Of a stretch of 64,000 nucleotides of DNA, positions 17,673-25,789 are shown in pieces. The translations under genes were made by a program, and so were the position numbers. Under the pieces are notes generated by a model. That model did no database searches, had not been told where the DNA came from, and saw nothing but the letters and a program-made list of their open reading frames with translations. Source of the DNA: Parahalioglobus pacificus. Lineage in GTDB: Bacteria > Pseudomonadota > Gammaproteobacteria > Pseudomonadales > Halieaceae. Each line of letters opens with the position of its first letter. The first letter of the stretch is position 1. The stretch spans positions 682,001 to 746,000 of the forward strand of contig NZ_BMYM01000001.1 in NCBI RefSeq assembly GCF_014652275.1. The letters are read 5' to 3'.

Positions 17673-18806
17673 ATGGGTCCTTTGAACGGATACACCGTGA
17701 TAGAACTGGCGGGCATCGGCCCGGCGCCTATGGGCGGCATGATGCTGGCCGATATGGGCGCCGAGGTGATCCGCATTGAGCGGGCAAGTGCCGCCGACCC
17801 CAAACTGTTCGAACGCGTAAGCGGACGGGGTAAGAAGTCCGTGGTGTTGAATCTCAAGGACCCTGTCGGCGTTGAAACCCTGCTGCGCATGGTTGAAAAC
17901 GCTGACGTGCTTATCGACCCTTACCGGCCGGGCGTGTGTGAGAAGCTCGGCATTGGCCCCGAGGTCTGTATGCAGCGTAACCCCAAGCTGGTGTTCGCGC
18001 GTATGACGGGCTGGGGGCAAGAGGGCCCACTGGCGAATGCGGCGGGTCATGACATCAACTACATCGCTATCACCGGTGCCTTGTACGCCATGGGGCGTGA
18101 AGGTGAAAAACCTGTGCCCCCGCTGAACCTGGTGGGTGATATGGGTGGCGGCGGCATGTTGTTGGTCAACGGTGTGTTGGCAGCATTGCTGGAGGCTGGA
18201 AATTCCGGCCAAGGGCAGGTGATTGACGCTGCCATGGTCGACGGTGCAGCCCAGTTGATGTGGATGTTCCACGGTTTTGAAACCATCGGTGGATGGGATG
18301 CAAGCAGCCGTGGCACCAATCTGCTCGACGGCGGTGCGCACTTCTACGATACCTACGAGTGTGCTGACGGCGAATACATCGCTATCGGCTCAATCGAACC
18401 ACAGTTCTATGCGCTGCTCAAAGAAGTCGCGGGACTGTCGGAAGAAGAGTTTGGCGACCAGAACAATAAAGAGAAGTGGCCCGCCATGAAAGAAAAAATT
18501 GCCGCAGTGTTTATGGGTAAGACCCAGGCCCAGTGGTGTGAGTTGATGGAAGGCACAGACATCTGTTTCGCGCCTGTCCTCAACTTCAAGGATGCGCCGT
18601 CACACCCCGCCAATAAGGCGCGGGATGTTTATATCGAGGTTGACGGAGTAACCCAGCCCGCACCGGCGCCGCGCTTTAGTCGTACACCGTCTGAGGTTGG
18701 TCATGGCGTGCATGGATTGGGTGAGGATACTGACAAGGTCTTGGGCGCCATGGGTTTTGGCGCGCAGGAAATTGCTGATTTGAAAGACTCGGGCGCGATC
18801 GGCTAA
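17673..18806 (+). CDS. CaiB/BaiF family protein, alpha-methylacyl-CoA racemase-like
   Basis: 377 residues, a single class III CoA-transferase-fold domain. The N-terminus GYTVIELAGIGPAPMGGM and the GHDINYIAITG and NLVGDMGGGGM segments match AMACR, where the His and Asp of these two blocks act as the proton-exchange pair. AMACR epimerises 2-methyl-branched acyl-CoA before (S)-specific dehydrogenation. That fits its place between the acyl-CoA dehydrogenase/HSD10-like and enoyl-CoA hydratase genes. A CoA-transferase role is the main alternative. Confidence 0.82.
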   Translation: MGPLNGYTVIELAGIGPAPMGGMMLADMGAEVIRIERASAADPKLFERVSGRGKKSVVLNLKDPVGVETLLRMVENADVLIDPYRPGVCEKLGIGPEVCMQRNPKLVFARMTGWGQEGPLANAAGHDINYIAITGALYAMGREGEKPVPPLNLVGDMGGGGMLLVNGVLAALLEAGNSGQGQVIDAAMVDGAAQLMWMFHGFETIGGWDASSRGTNLLDGGAHFYDTYECADGEYIAIGSIEPQFYALLKEVAGLSEEEFGDQNNKEKWPAMKEKIAAVFMGKTQAQWCELMEGTDICFAPVLNFKDAPSHPANKARDVYIEVDGVTQPAPAPRFSRTPSEVGHGVHGLGEDTDKVLGAMGFGAQEIADLKDSGAIG

Positions 18807-18840
18807 CAGTGCCGACCGCACTCGGGTAACAGGGGGAATT

Positions 18841-19629
18841 ATGTCCACTTACGAAACGATTACGATAGAGCACACCGGCCATGTAGCGCTGGTGACACTG
18901 AATCGTCCCGATAAACTGAATGCCTGGGACACGGTCATGCGCGAGGAGTTCGTTCGCGTTGCCCGCGAGGTCAATGCGGATAGCAATGTTCGCGCCGTGG
19001 TACTCACCGGCGCCGGACGCGCTTTCAGCGCGGGCGCCGATCTCACAGAAGAGGGCGGCATTGTCGATGGGCAGGGCACTGAAGACGTGCTTAACCACAG
19101 TTACAAGCCGGGCATTATGGCCGTGGCTCACGGCAACAAGCCTTGGATTAGCGCAGTGAATGGCGCCTGTGCCGGCATTGGCACGGCGTACGCAATGGCC
19201 TGCGATCTGATGATCATGGCCGACGATGCTTACCTGTATCAGGCATTTGGTGCCATTGGCCTGGTACCTGATGGCGGTGCGACCTGGCAGCTTGCTCGTG
19301 GCCTTGGCCGTAAGCGCGCCTACGAGTTGATGGTTACCGGTGAAAAGCTCAATGGCGAGTCGGCTGTTGCTCTGGGCCTGTGTAACCGCGTGGCGCCAGC
19401 CGAGGAACTGGTCGATCAGGCGATGGCCTGGGCCGGAGAGATTGCCGAGAAGGCACCGCTTGCGATGCGCTACGCCAAAGAGGCGGTAAACTTCGCCATG
19501 GAGAATACCCTGCCTGATGCCATCAGTTGCGAGGCGCGGTTGCAGAATATCTGTATCGAAAGCAACGACTCCAAAGAAGGGGTGATGGCGTTTCTGGAGA
19601 AGCGCAAAGCTAACTTCACCGGCAGCTGA
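18841..19629 (+). CDS. Enoyl-CoA hydratase/isomerase
   Basis: 262 residues, crotonase family. The oxyanion-hole block is GAGRAFSAGADLTEEGG, the second strand is NGACAGIGTAYAMACDLMI, and the active-site loop FGAIGLVPDGGATWQLAR carries Asp where several hydratases and isomerases have Glu or Asp. The C-terminus KANFTGS is typical. It has AGGGGGA upstream of ATG 18841 and follows the AMACR-like gene by 34 bases, so it is probably in the same operon. Confidence 0.87.
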   Translation: MSTYETITIEHTGHVALVTLNRPDKLNAWDTVMREEFVRVAREVNADSNVRAVVLTGAGRAFSAGADLTEEGGIVDGQGTEDVLNHSYKPGIMAVAHGNKPWISAVNGACAGIGTAYAMACDLMIMADDAYLYQAFGAIGLVPDGGATWQLARGLGRKRAYELMVTGEKLNGESAVALGLCNRVAPAEELVDQAMAWAGEIAEKAPLAMRYAKEAVNFAMENTLPDAISCEARLQNICIESNDSKEGVMAFLEKRKANFTGS

Positions 19630-19646
19630 GTCAAGACAGCAGCCAG

Positions 19647-19668
19647 CGCGGGCGCTATAGTGCCCGCG
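19647..19668 (+). terminator. GC-rich hairpin between enoyl-CoA hydratase and carboxyltransferase genes
   Basis: A 7-bp perfect stem (CGCGGGC / GCCCGCG) with an 8-base loop begins 17 bases after the hydratase stop. No T-run follows, so it may reduce rather than stop readthrough. The next gene starts at 19691 without a clear ribosome-binding site. Confidence 0.3.
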
Positions 19669-19690
19669 TGTCTATAAAGCCCCTTAACTT

Positions 19691-21226
19691 ATGACTGATG
19701 ACCTGCGGCCCGAGCTTGCGGCCCTACAGCAGCGCCTTGCCAATACCAGTGATGCCGAACGCGGGCAGGCGGCACAGAAGCGCCACGCCAAAGGCTATCG
19801 CACTGCACGCGAGAACCTCGATCATCTGGTAGACCCCGGCAGCTTTACCGAGTACGGACAACTGGCCGTGGCTGCTCAGCGTAGCCGGCGCGAGTATGAG
19901 GAATTGCAAACGGCCACCGCCGCCGACGGCATAATCACTGGAACGGCAACGATTAATGCAGCCTCGGTAGGGGCTGACAACGCGAACGCGGTCGTGATCG
20001 TCAACGACTACACCGTGTTGGCCGGCACCCAGGGTTTCTTTCATCACCGTAAACTGGATCGCGCCTGCGAATTAGCACACTCATTGAACCTGCCCGTGGT
20101 GATGTACACCGAGGGCGGTGGCGGCAGGCCGGGTGATACCGATGTCACCACGCAAATCGGCGGCCTGAACGTCACGTCTTTCAGCGCCTGGGCAAAACTG
20201 GCTGGTAAGGTACCTCGGATTGCGGTGAACAACGGATATTGCTTTGCGGGCAACGCTGCGCTGTTTGGTTGTGCTGATATCACCATCGCGACACGCAGTT
20301 CGTGGATCGGTATGGCCGGTCCCGCGATGATCGAAGGTGGCGGGCTAGGCCAATACGCACCCACCGAGATAGGGCCGGCACCCACCCAGGAGCGCAATGG
20401 CGTCATCGATGTGCTGGCAGAGGACGAGGCGCATGCCACAGACATCGCCAAATACCTGCTGTCGTATTTTCAGGGGCCCGTGTCTTATTGGGAATGCGCG
20501 CCGCAGGAAAGTCTGCGCGATGCGATTCCCGAAGATCGGCGCTGGGGCTATCCCGTCAGGCGTATTATCGAGACCTTGGCGGACACCGGCAGTTTTATCG
20601 AACTGCAGCGTATTTACGGTCGAAGCGTGATCACTGGCTTTCTGCGTATCGAAGGGCAACCCATCGGGCTACTGGCCAACGATTGTCAGCAGTTGGGTGG
20701 CGCTGTGGATGCAGAAGCTTCCGACAAGGCGGCGAGATTCCTGCGCTTGTGTGAGGCCTTTGGCCTGCCGGTGCTGTCACTGACAGACACCCCAGGCTTT
20801 ATGGTTGGCCCTGCCAGTGAGGAGCAGGCGGCTGTGCGGCGTATGTCTAATCTATTCCTGGCCGGTGCCGCGCTCACCGTGCCCGTGGTGGGCATTTTCC
20901 TGCGTAAAGGCTACGGCTTGGGGGCCATGGCAATGGTGGGCGGTAGCTTTGTAGAACCTGTTTATGCAGCAGCCTGGCCAACGGGCGAGTTCGGCGGCAT
21001 GGGGCTGGAGGGCGCCGTGCGATTGGGCTTCAAGAAAGAGTTGGAGGCCGAACAAGACCCGGTGGCGCGCGAGGCACTGTTCGAACAACTGGTGGCCCGC
21101 ATGTATGAAATCGGTAAGGCGACTGAAACGGCCTCCCATCTGGAGATTGATGCGGTTATAGATCCGGCAGATACTCGCGCGACTATTGCGCGTGCCTTAG
21201 CCAGTGCCGCCAAGGTGGCGCGATAG
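19691..21226 (+). CDS. Acyl-CoA carboxylase, carboxyltransferase (beta) subunit
   Basis: 511 residues with both halves of the biotin-dependent carboxyltransferase fold. The N-terminal half has RTARENLDHLVDPGSFTEYG and GGGGRPGDTD. The C-terminal half has DTPGFMVGP and RKGYGLGAMAMVGGS. It resembles the beta subunits of propionyl-, methylcrotonyl- or geranyl-CoA carboxylases. No biotin carboxylase or biotin carrier gene is in the window, so its partner must be elsewhere. Position after the branched-chain module suggests propionyl-CoA or a related acyl-CoA as substrate. Confidence 0.85.
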   Translation: MTDDLRPELAALQQRLANTSDAERGQAAQKRHAKGYRTARENLDHLVDPGSFTEYGQLAVAAQRSRREYEELQTATAADGIITGTATINAASVGADNANAVVIVNDYTVLAGTQGFFHHRKLDRACELAHSLNLPVVMYTEGGGGRPGDTDVTTQIGGLNVTSFSAWAKLAGKVPRIAVNNGYCFAGNAALFGCADITIATRSSWIGMAGPAMIEGGGLGQYAPTEIGPAPTQERNGVIDVLAEDEAHATDIAKYLLSYFQGPVSYWECAPQESLRDAIPEDRRWGYPVRRIIETLADTGSFIELQRIYGRSVITGFLRIEGQPIGLLANDCQQLGGAVDAEASDKAARFLRLCEAFGLPVLSLTDTPGFMVGPASEEQAAVRRMSNLFLAGAALTVPVVGIFLRKGYGLGAMAMVGGSFVEPVYAAAWPTGEFGGMGLEGAVRLGFKKELEAEQDPVAREALFEQLVARMYEIGKATETASHLEIDAVIDPADTRATIARALASAAKVAR

Positions 21227-21376
21227 TCGCTGCCCTGGTCGGTATGAACCGGCTTTTGTGGCGTGCTACCGCCGCGCTGGGCTATGCTCCGTAGTTGATG
21301 TTTGCCGTTTAAGCATCACGCCTGCGCTTAGTGTGCAGGCCAGAAGAAGAATAATATCCAGCACTGGAGAATCGCC

Positions 21377-23245
21377 ATGAAAGCGCGCGCAATCGCACTG
21401 ACCATCGGTCTTGTTGCCACTTCCCACGCAATCGCCCAGAAAACCCTGCTGTGGGGTGACACGCATCTGCACACCACCTACTCATCGGATGCTTTTGCCA
21501 ACAACAATCTCAACGGCACGCCGGAAGATGCGTATCGCTACGCCAGTGGCTTGCCGGCTGTGCATCCGTACCACAAGGCGCGTGTGCAGATTAAAGCCCC
21601 GCTGGATTTTCTGGTGGTCTCTGACCACGCTGAGTTTCTGGGTGTCATTCGCAATACCTATTTCAACGGCATCGATGACACTGACATCGGTCTGGTTGAC
21701 CAGGCGAAGGCCTGGGTAGCGACGCGTATATTGCGCGATGCGATTGATTCAGGGGATGGTCGCAGTCTATTTATCGACGTGCTGCCAGAGCCGGAAGAGC
21801 CGCTGGCTGCAGCACAGAGCATTCTAGAAAATGGCGTGCCTGTGGGATGGATACCGGCTCAGCCGCAAGTTGAAATCGATACCTGGAAGACCATCACAGA
21901 CTACGCCGATCAGTACAACAAGCCCGGCGAGTTCACCGCATTGATTGGTTGGGAGTGGAGCTCCATTCCCGGTGGTGCCAATTTGCACCGCATTGTCATT
22001 ACCGATGCCGACGCACCCACGGCACAGCAGTTTCAGCCTTTTGGTTTGGATGACAGTCCCTTCCCTGAAGACCTCTGGGCCTGGTTGGGCAGTACCCGAG
22101 ATGAAACCGGTGCCGACTTCGTTGCCATCCCCCACAATTCCAACATCTCCAAAGGCTATATGTTTGACGACAAGAGCCTGCGAGGAAAGGCGATTGATGC
22201 CGATTACGCCAAGCGTCGGCTGGAGTGGGAGATGGTGGCTGAGATCACCCAGATTAAAGGTGACTCGGAAACGCACCCGGATCTATCGCCAGACGACCCC
22301 TTCGCCGATTTCGAAACCTACCCCTATTACATTCAAAAGTATTCCAGTGAATACACCGTAAGTTCGGGGGATTATCTTCGCCAGGGCTTGATGCGCGGTC
22401 TGTCAATAGAACAGTCGGCAGGTGTTAATCCGTATCAGTTTGGACTTATCGGCTCTACGGATTCCCACACGGCGATGGCATCCGCGGAAGAAGATAACTT
22501 TATGGGCAAACTGGCAACTGACTCCATACCCGCCAACAAGAGTGGGGCCTGGCGCGGTGACTCCGGACCCGATGGCTGGGCGATGTCCGCCTCAGGGCTT
22601 GCCGCGGTCTGGGCCGAGGAGAATACTCGCGAAGGGATTCTGGACGCGCTGCGCAGGCGTGAGGTTTACGCTACCACCGGGCCACGCATTGGCGTGCAGT
22701 TTTACGGTGGCTGGGGATTGAGTGAGGCCGATCTGGCGGCAGAAGACCTGTACGCCCAGGCAACAGCCAGTGGTGTGCCCATGGGGGGCGAACTCACGGG
22801 CAGCGATGGCAGCGAGGGTGCACCCACGTTCCTGGTTCAGGCCACCAGTGACCCTACAGGTGCCAATCTTGATCGCATACAGATTGTGAAGGGCTGGGTG
22901 GACGAATCTGGCCAGACGGCCGAGCGCATCTTTGATGTGGCGCTGGGCGGTGAGGATCGGCTTGATAACAATGGCAATGCGGTTCCCGTTGGCAACACTG
23001 TAGATACAGACAGGGCGACCTATACCAACACTATTGGTGAGCCGCGATTGGTAGCGGCATGGTCAGATCCCGAGTTCGATGCGACGCAATCGGCGTTTTA
23101 CTACGTACGCGTGTTGCAGATTCCCACGCCCCGTCATTCCTTGTACGACGCGATTGCGCTGGGCCTGGATAGCGCCGACGAACACCCCGCCACGATTCAG
23201 GATCGGGCTTATACCTCGCCAATCTGGTACCACCCGGCGAACTGA
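21377..23245 (+). CDS. DUF3604 family exported protein
   Basis: 622 residues with an N-terminal signal peptide (cleavage near SHAIAQ, residue 21). LLWGDTHLHTTYSSDAF and VVSDHAEFLG are PHP-like metal-binding His/Asp motifs. STDSHTAMASA and RREVYATTGPR complete the DUF3604 pattern. The family is abundant in marine gammaproteobacteria and likely encodes periplasmic metal-dependent hydrolases of unknown substrate. It has GGAGA 6 bases before ATG 21377. It lies 18 bases upstream of an SDR gene, so they may be cotranscribed. Confidence 0.88.
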   Translation: MKARAIALTIGLVATSHAIAQKTLLWGDTHLHTTYSSDAFANNNLNGTPEDAYRYASGLPAVHPYHKARVQIKAPLDFLVVSDHAEFLGVIRNTYFNGIDDTDIGLVDQAKAWVATRILRDAIDSGDGRSLFIDVLPEPEEPLAAAQSILENGVPVGWIPAQPQVEIDTWKTITDYADQYNKPGEFTALIGWEWSSIPGGANLHRIVITDADAPTAQQFQPFGLDDSPFPEDLWAWLGSTRDETGADFVAIPHNSNISKGYMFDDKSLRGKAIDADYAKRRLEWEMVAEITQIKGDSETHPDLSPDDPFADFETYPYYIQKYSSEYTVSSGDYLRQGLMRGLSIEQSAGVNPYQFGLIGSTDSHTAMASAEEDNFMGKLATDSIPANKSGAWRGDSGPDGWAMSASGLAAVWAEENTREGILDALRRREVYATTGPRIGVQFYGGWGLSEADLAAEDLYAQATASGVPMGGELTGSDGSEGAPTFLVQATSDPTGANLDRIQIVKGWVDESGQTAERIFDVALGGEDRLDNNGNAVPVGNTVDTDRATYTNTIGEPRLVAAWSDPEFDATQSAFYYVRVLQIPTPRHSLYDAIALGLDSADEHPATIQDRAYTSPIWYHPAN

Positions 23246-23263
23246 TTATTAACAGGAGTACGC

Positions 23264-24031
23264 ATGAAAGACCTTTTTAACCTTGCAGGTAAGACCGCCG
23301 TTGTCACTGGCGGTTCTCGCGGTATTGGCGGCATGATCGCCCGTGGCTTTGTGGAGGCCGGTGTCAAAACCTACATAACGGCACGACGCGAGGAAGAGCT
23401 ACGAGCCACTGAGGCGGAGCTCAACGAGCTGGGTGAGTGTATTGCGATTCCCTCAAATCTCGGCAGCCTGGAAGGTGTGGAAGCCTTCGCTGCTCAAATC
23501 AGTGAGCGTGAGGCCAAGCTGGACATACTGATCAATAACGCAGGTGCGAGCTGGGGTGCTCCCATTGATGAGTTCCCTGAGAATGGCTGGGATAAAGTCA
23601 TGGACCTTAACGTAAAGTCGCTGTTTTTTTTGACACAAAAGCTGCTGCCGGCCCTTCGGGCAGCCGGAACCACAGAGGATCCGGCGCGGGTGGTCAACAT
23701 CGGTTCGATCAATGGCCTGACGTATGCGCCCATGCAGAACTATTCCTACACGGCCAGTAAAGCAGCGGTGCACCACATGAGCCGTCAGATGTCAGCAGAC
23801 CTGGCGCGCGAGAACATCAACGTGAACATCATCGCGCCGGGTTTCTTCCCCAGCAAAATGACGGCGCACATGCTTGAGCACGAAGAAGAGATGGCCAAGC
23901 ACATTCCCCGTGGCCGTCTGGGAACACCTGAGGATGCTGCAGGCGCAGCCATTTTCCTCTGCTCACGGGCAAGTGCCTGGGTAACCGGCAATACGCTGGT
24001 TGTTGATGGGGGGCAGGCAGCGTCGGCCTGA
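23264..24031 (+). CDS. SDR family oxidoreductase (RhlG-like)
   Basis: 255 residues. NADP-binding GGSRGIGGM, NNAG at about residue 90, catalytic Ser in NIGSINGLTYAP, and YTASKAA. The pattern ITARREEEL after the Rossmann strand and the overall spacing resemble RhlG/3-oxoacyl reductase-type enzymes. A carbonyl/alcohol substrate cannot be assigned. An AGGAG site precedes ATG 23264. Confidence 0.82.
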   Translation: MKDLFNLAGKTAVVTGGSRGIGGMIARGFVEAGVKTYITARREEELRATEAELNELGECIAIPSNLGSLEGVEAFAAQISEREAKLDILINNAGASWGAPIDEFPENGWDKVMDLNVKSLFFLTQKLLPALRAAGTTEDPARVVNIGSINGLTYAPMQNYSYTASKAAVHHMSRQMSADLARENINVNIIAPGFFPSKMTAHMLEHEEEMAKHIPRGRLGTPEDAAGAAIFLCSRASAWVTGNTLVVDGGQAASA

Positions 24032-24062
24032 CGCACCGAAGCATCTACACAGGGGTAGGGTT

Positions 24063-24953
24063 ATGACTGGAAGGCTGGAAGGAAAAACCGCGCTGATCAC
24101 GGGCGGAGCCAGTGGCATCGGAGAGGCCACGGTAGAGAAATTTGTGGCAGAAGGGGCCCGGGTCATGCTGGCAGATATTCAGCATGATGCAGGCGCTGCC
24201 TTAGCAGGGCGCTGGGACGATGACACTGTGCGCTTTGTGCCAGTGGATGTATGCAGTGAAGATGATGTGGCCGGTGCTATCAGCGAAACCGTGAGCGCCT
24301 GGGGCAGGCTGGATTGCCTGTTCAATAATGCTGGCTTCGGTGGCGTAACGGGTGATGTTGCTGAAACCGATACCGGCGAGCCTTACCGGCGCACACTGGA
24401 TGCACTGCTTAGCGGACCCTTGTACGGCATGAAACACGCGGCCCCGATTATGCGCGAGCAGGGTACGGGGTCGATTGTGACAACGGCCTCTATTGCGGGC
24501 ACCGGGGGTGGCTATGGTCCACATGTGTACAGCGCTCTGAAATCTGCAGTGATTAACCTCACCCGTTCGGTGGCACAGGAATTGGGGCCCGCGGGTATCC
24601 GCGTGAATGCGGTGTGCCCAGGGTTCATCAATACGCCTATTTTCCTCGGTCAGCTGGCACTGGAAAAGGATTCCACCGAAGCCCTGTCTACACTGCGGGA
24701 GCTTGCTTCACTGGCACAGCCGATAACTCGCGCGGGTCTGCCGGCAGATATTGCCAATGCGGTCGCGTTTCTCGCCAGCGATGAAGCCAGTTTTATTACC
24801 GGCCAACCTCTGGTCGTCGACGGCGGTATGACTCTGGGCGCCTGGCAGCACCCCGATCTTGGCGATGGAGTTATAGCCCAAGCGCTTGAAGCGGTTACGG
24901 GTAAGCCCGCCGCTGAAGTCGATATGGTGTATCACGCACGTTCTGACAGCTGA
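24063..24953 (+). CDS. SDR family oxidoreductase
   Basis: 296 residues from ATG 24063, chosen for the AGGGGTAGGG site just upstream. An in-frame ATG at 24000 would overlap the preceding gene by 32 bases. TGGASGIGEAT and NNAGFGG are the cofactor motifs, Ser is in TTASIAGTGGGYG, and Tyr/Lys lie in VYSALKSA, a variant of YxxxK. The C-terminus extends about 40 residues beyond the usual DGG end. Its last 22 bases overlap the convergent cobA gene. Confidence 0.82.
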   Translation: MTGRLEGKTALITGGASGIGEATVEKFVAEGARVMLADIQHDAGAALAGRWDDDTVRFVPVDVCSEDDVAGAISETVSAWGRLDCLFNNAGFGGVTGDVAETDTGEPYRRTLDALLSGPLYGMKHAAPIMREQGTGSIVTTASIAGTGGGYGPHVYSALKSAVINLTRSVAQELGPAGIRVNAVCPGFINTPIFLGQLALEKDSTEALSTLRELASLAQPITRAGLPADIANAVAFLASDEASFITGQPLVVDGGMTLGAWQHPDLGDGVIAQALEAVTGKPAAEVDMVYHARSDS

Positions 24954-25789
24954 GCATGCTGTGCCTGCACCATTCCCTTGGTGGAATGGTTGTGGGCAAC
25001 GGTACGACCCACCATCAGTAGTGCCGGGGCGCCGATGTCATGGGTGTCAGCGTCCTGACATATATTCTCGAGATCAGACACCAGGGTGCGCTCGGCATCC
25101 GTGCTGCCATTCTCGATCAGCGCTACCGGCCAATCCTCAGCCAGTCCTTTCTCTTTCAGCGCTTTTACAATGCGCGGCAAGCCCCGTACACCCATGTAAA
25201 TCACCAGTGTTAGAGAGTGCAGGTCCACGTCAAGTGATTCGATAGGAATACTGCCATCGCGCAATCTGCCGGTGAGAAACAGACAGCCGTTACTTAAGCC
25301 GCGATGGGTGATTGGGATGCCCGCGCTCGCCGAGCAGCCCAGTGCCGCAGTGATGCCCGGGCACACTCCAGTCGCTATGCCCTGAGCACGGAGGGCTGTC
25401 AGCTCCTCACTTCCGCGCCCGAACACGTAGGGGTCACCGCCTTTGAGTCTGACAACCTTGGCGCCGGTGTTGGCATGTTGAATCAGCAGTTCGATAATGG
25501 CCTCTTGCGACAGCGTGTGTTCGCCGCAACGTTTGCCCACATAGATTTTTTGGCAGTTCCTTCCGGCGAGGGCGACAATCTCCGGGCTCACAAGCCGGTC
25601 ATAGACCAATACCTCAGCACTGGCGATGGTGCGGGCCGCTTTCAGTGTTAGTAGCTCCGGGTCCCCACAGCCGGCTCCAACCAGGTGAACTGAACCTGAT
25701 GGCTGTCTTAGTTTCTCAGTTGGCGGTGCCACGGATTTCTCGACGCGGGGAAGTCGTGTGCTCATCCAACGAAAAACAGTCGTGCTCAT
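24932..25789 (-). CDS. cobA: Uroporphyrinogen-III C-methyltransferase (SUMT)
   Basis: 285 residues. It transfers two methyl groups from SAM to uroporphyrinogen III to give precorrin-2, the route to siroheme needed by NirB. The VGAGCGDPELLTLKA block, VYDRLVSPEI, RLKGGDPYVFGRG and the THRG segment are standard SUMT motifs. The first about 30 residues are a variable extension. The start overlaps the nasA stop by four bases (ATGA), so it is the last gene of the nitrate operon. The dehydrogenase and ferrochelatase for siroheme must be supplied elsewhere. Confidence 0.92.
   Translation of the reverse strand: MSTTVFRWMSTRLPRVEKSVAPPTEKLRQPSGSVHLVGAGCGDPELLTLKAARTIASAEVLVYDRLVSPEIVALAGRNCQKIYVGKRCGEHTLSQEAIIELLIQHANTGAKVVRLKGGDPYVFGRGSEELTALRAQGIATGVCPGITAALGCSASAGIPITHRGLSNGCLFLTGRLRDGSIPIESLDVDLHSLTLVIYMGVRGLPRIVKALKEKGLAEDWPVALIENGSTDAERTLVSDLENICQDADTHDIGAPALLMVGRTVAHNHSTKGMVQAQHAQLSERA

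Noticed and set aside
17658-18341. 227-codon open frame antisense to the AMACR-like gene
   Set aside because: Fully explained as a shadow of the conserved coding strand.
24932-24953. 22-base overlap of convergent SDR and cobA ends
   Set aside because: Short convergent overlaps are common in compact genomes and need no special explanation.
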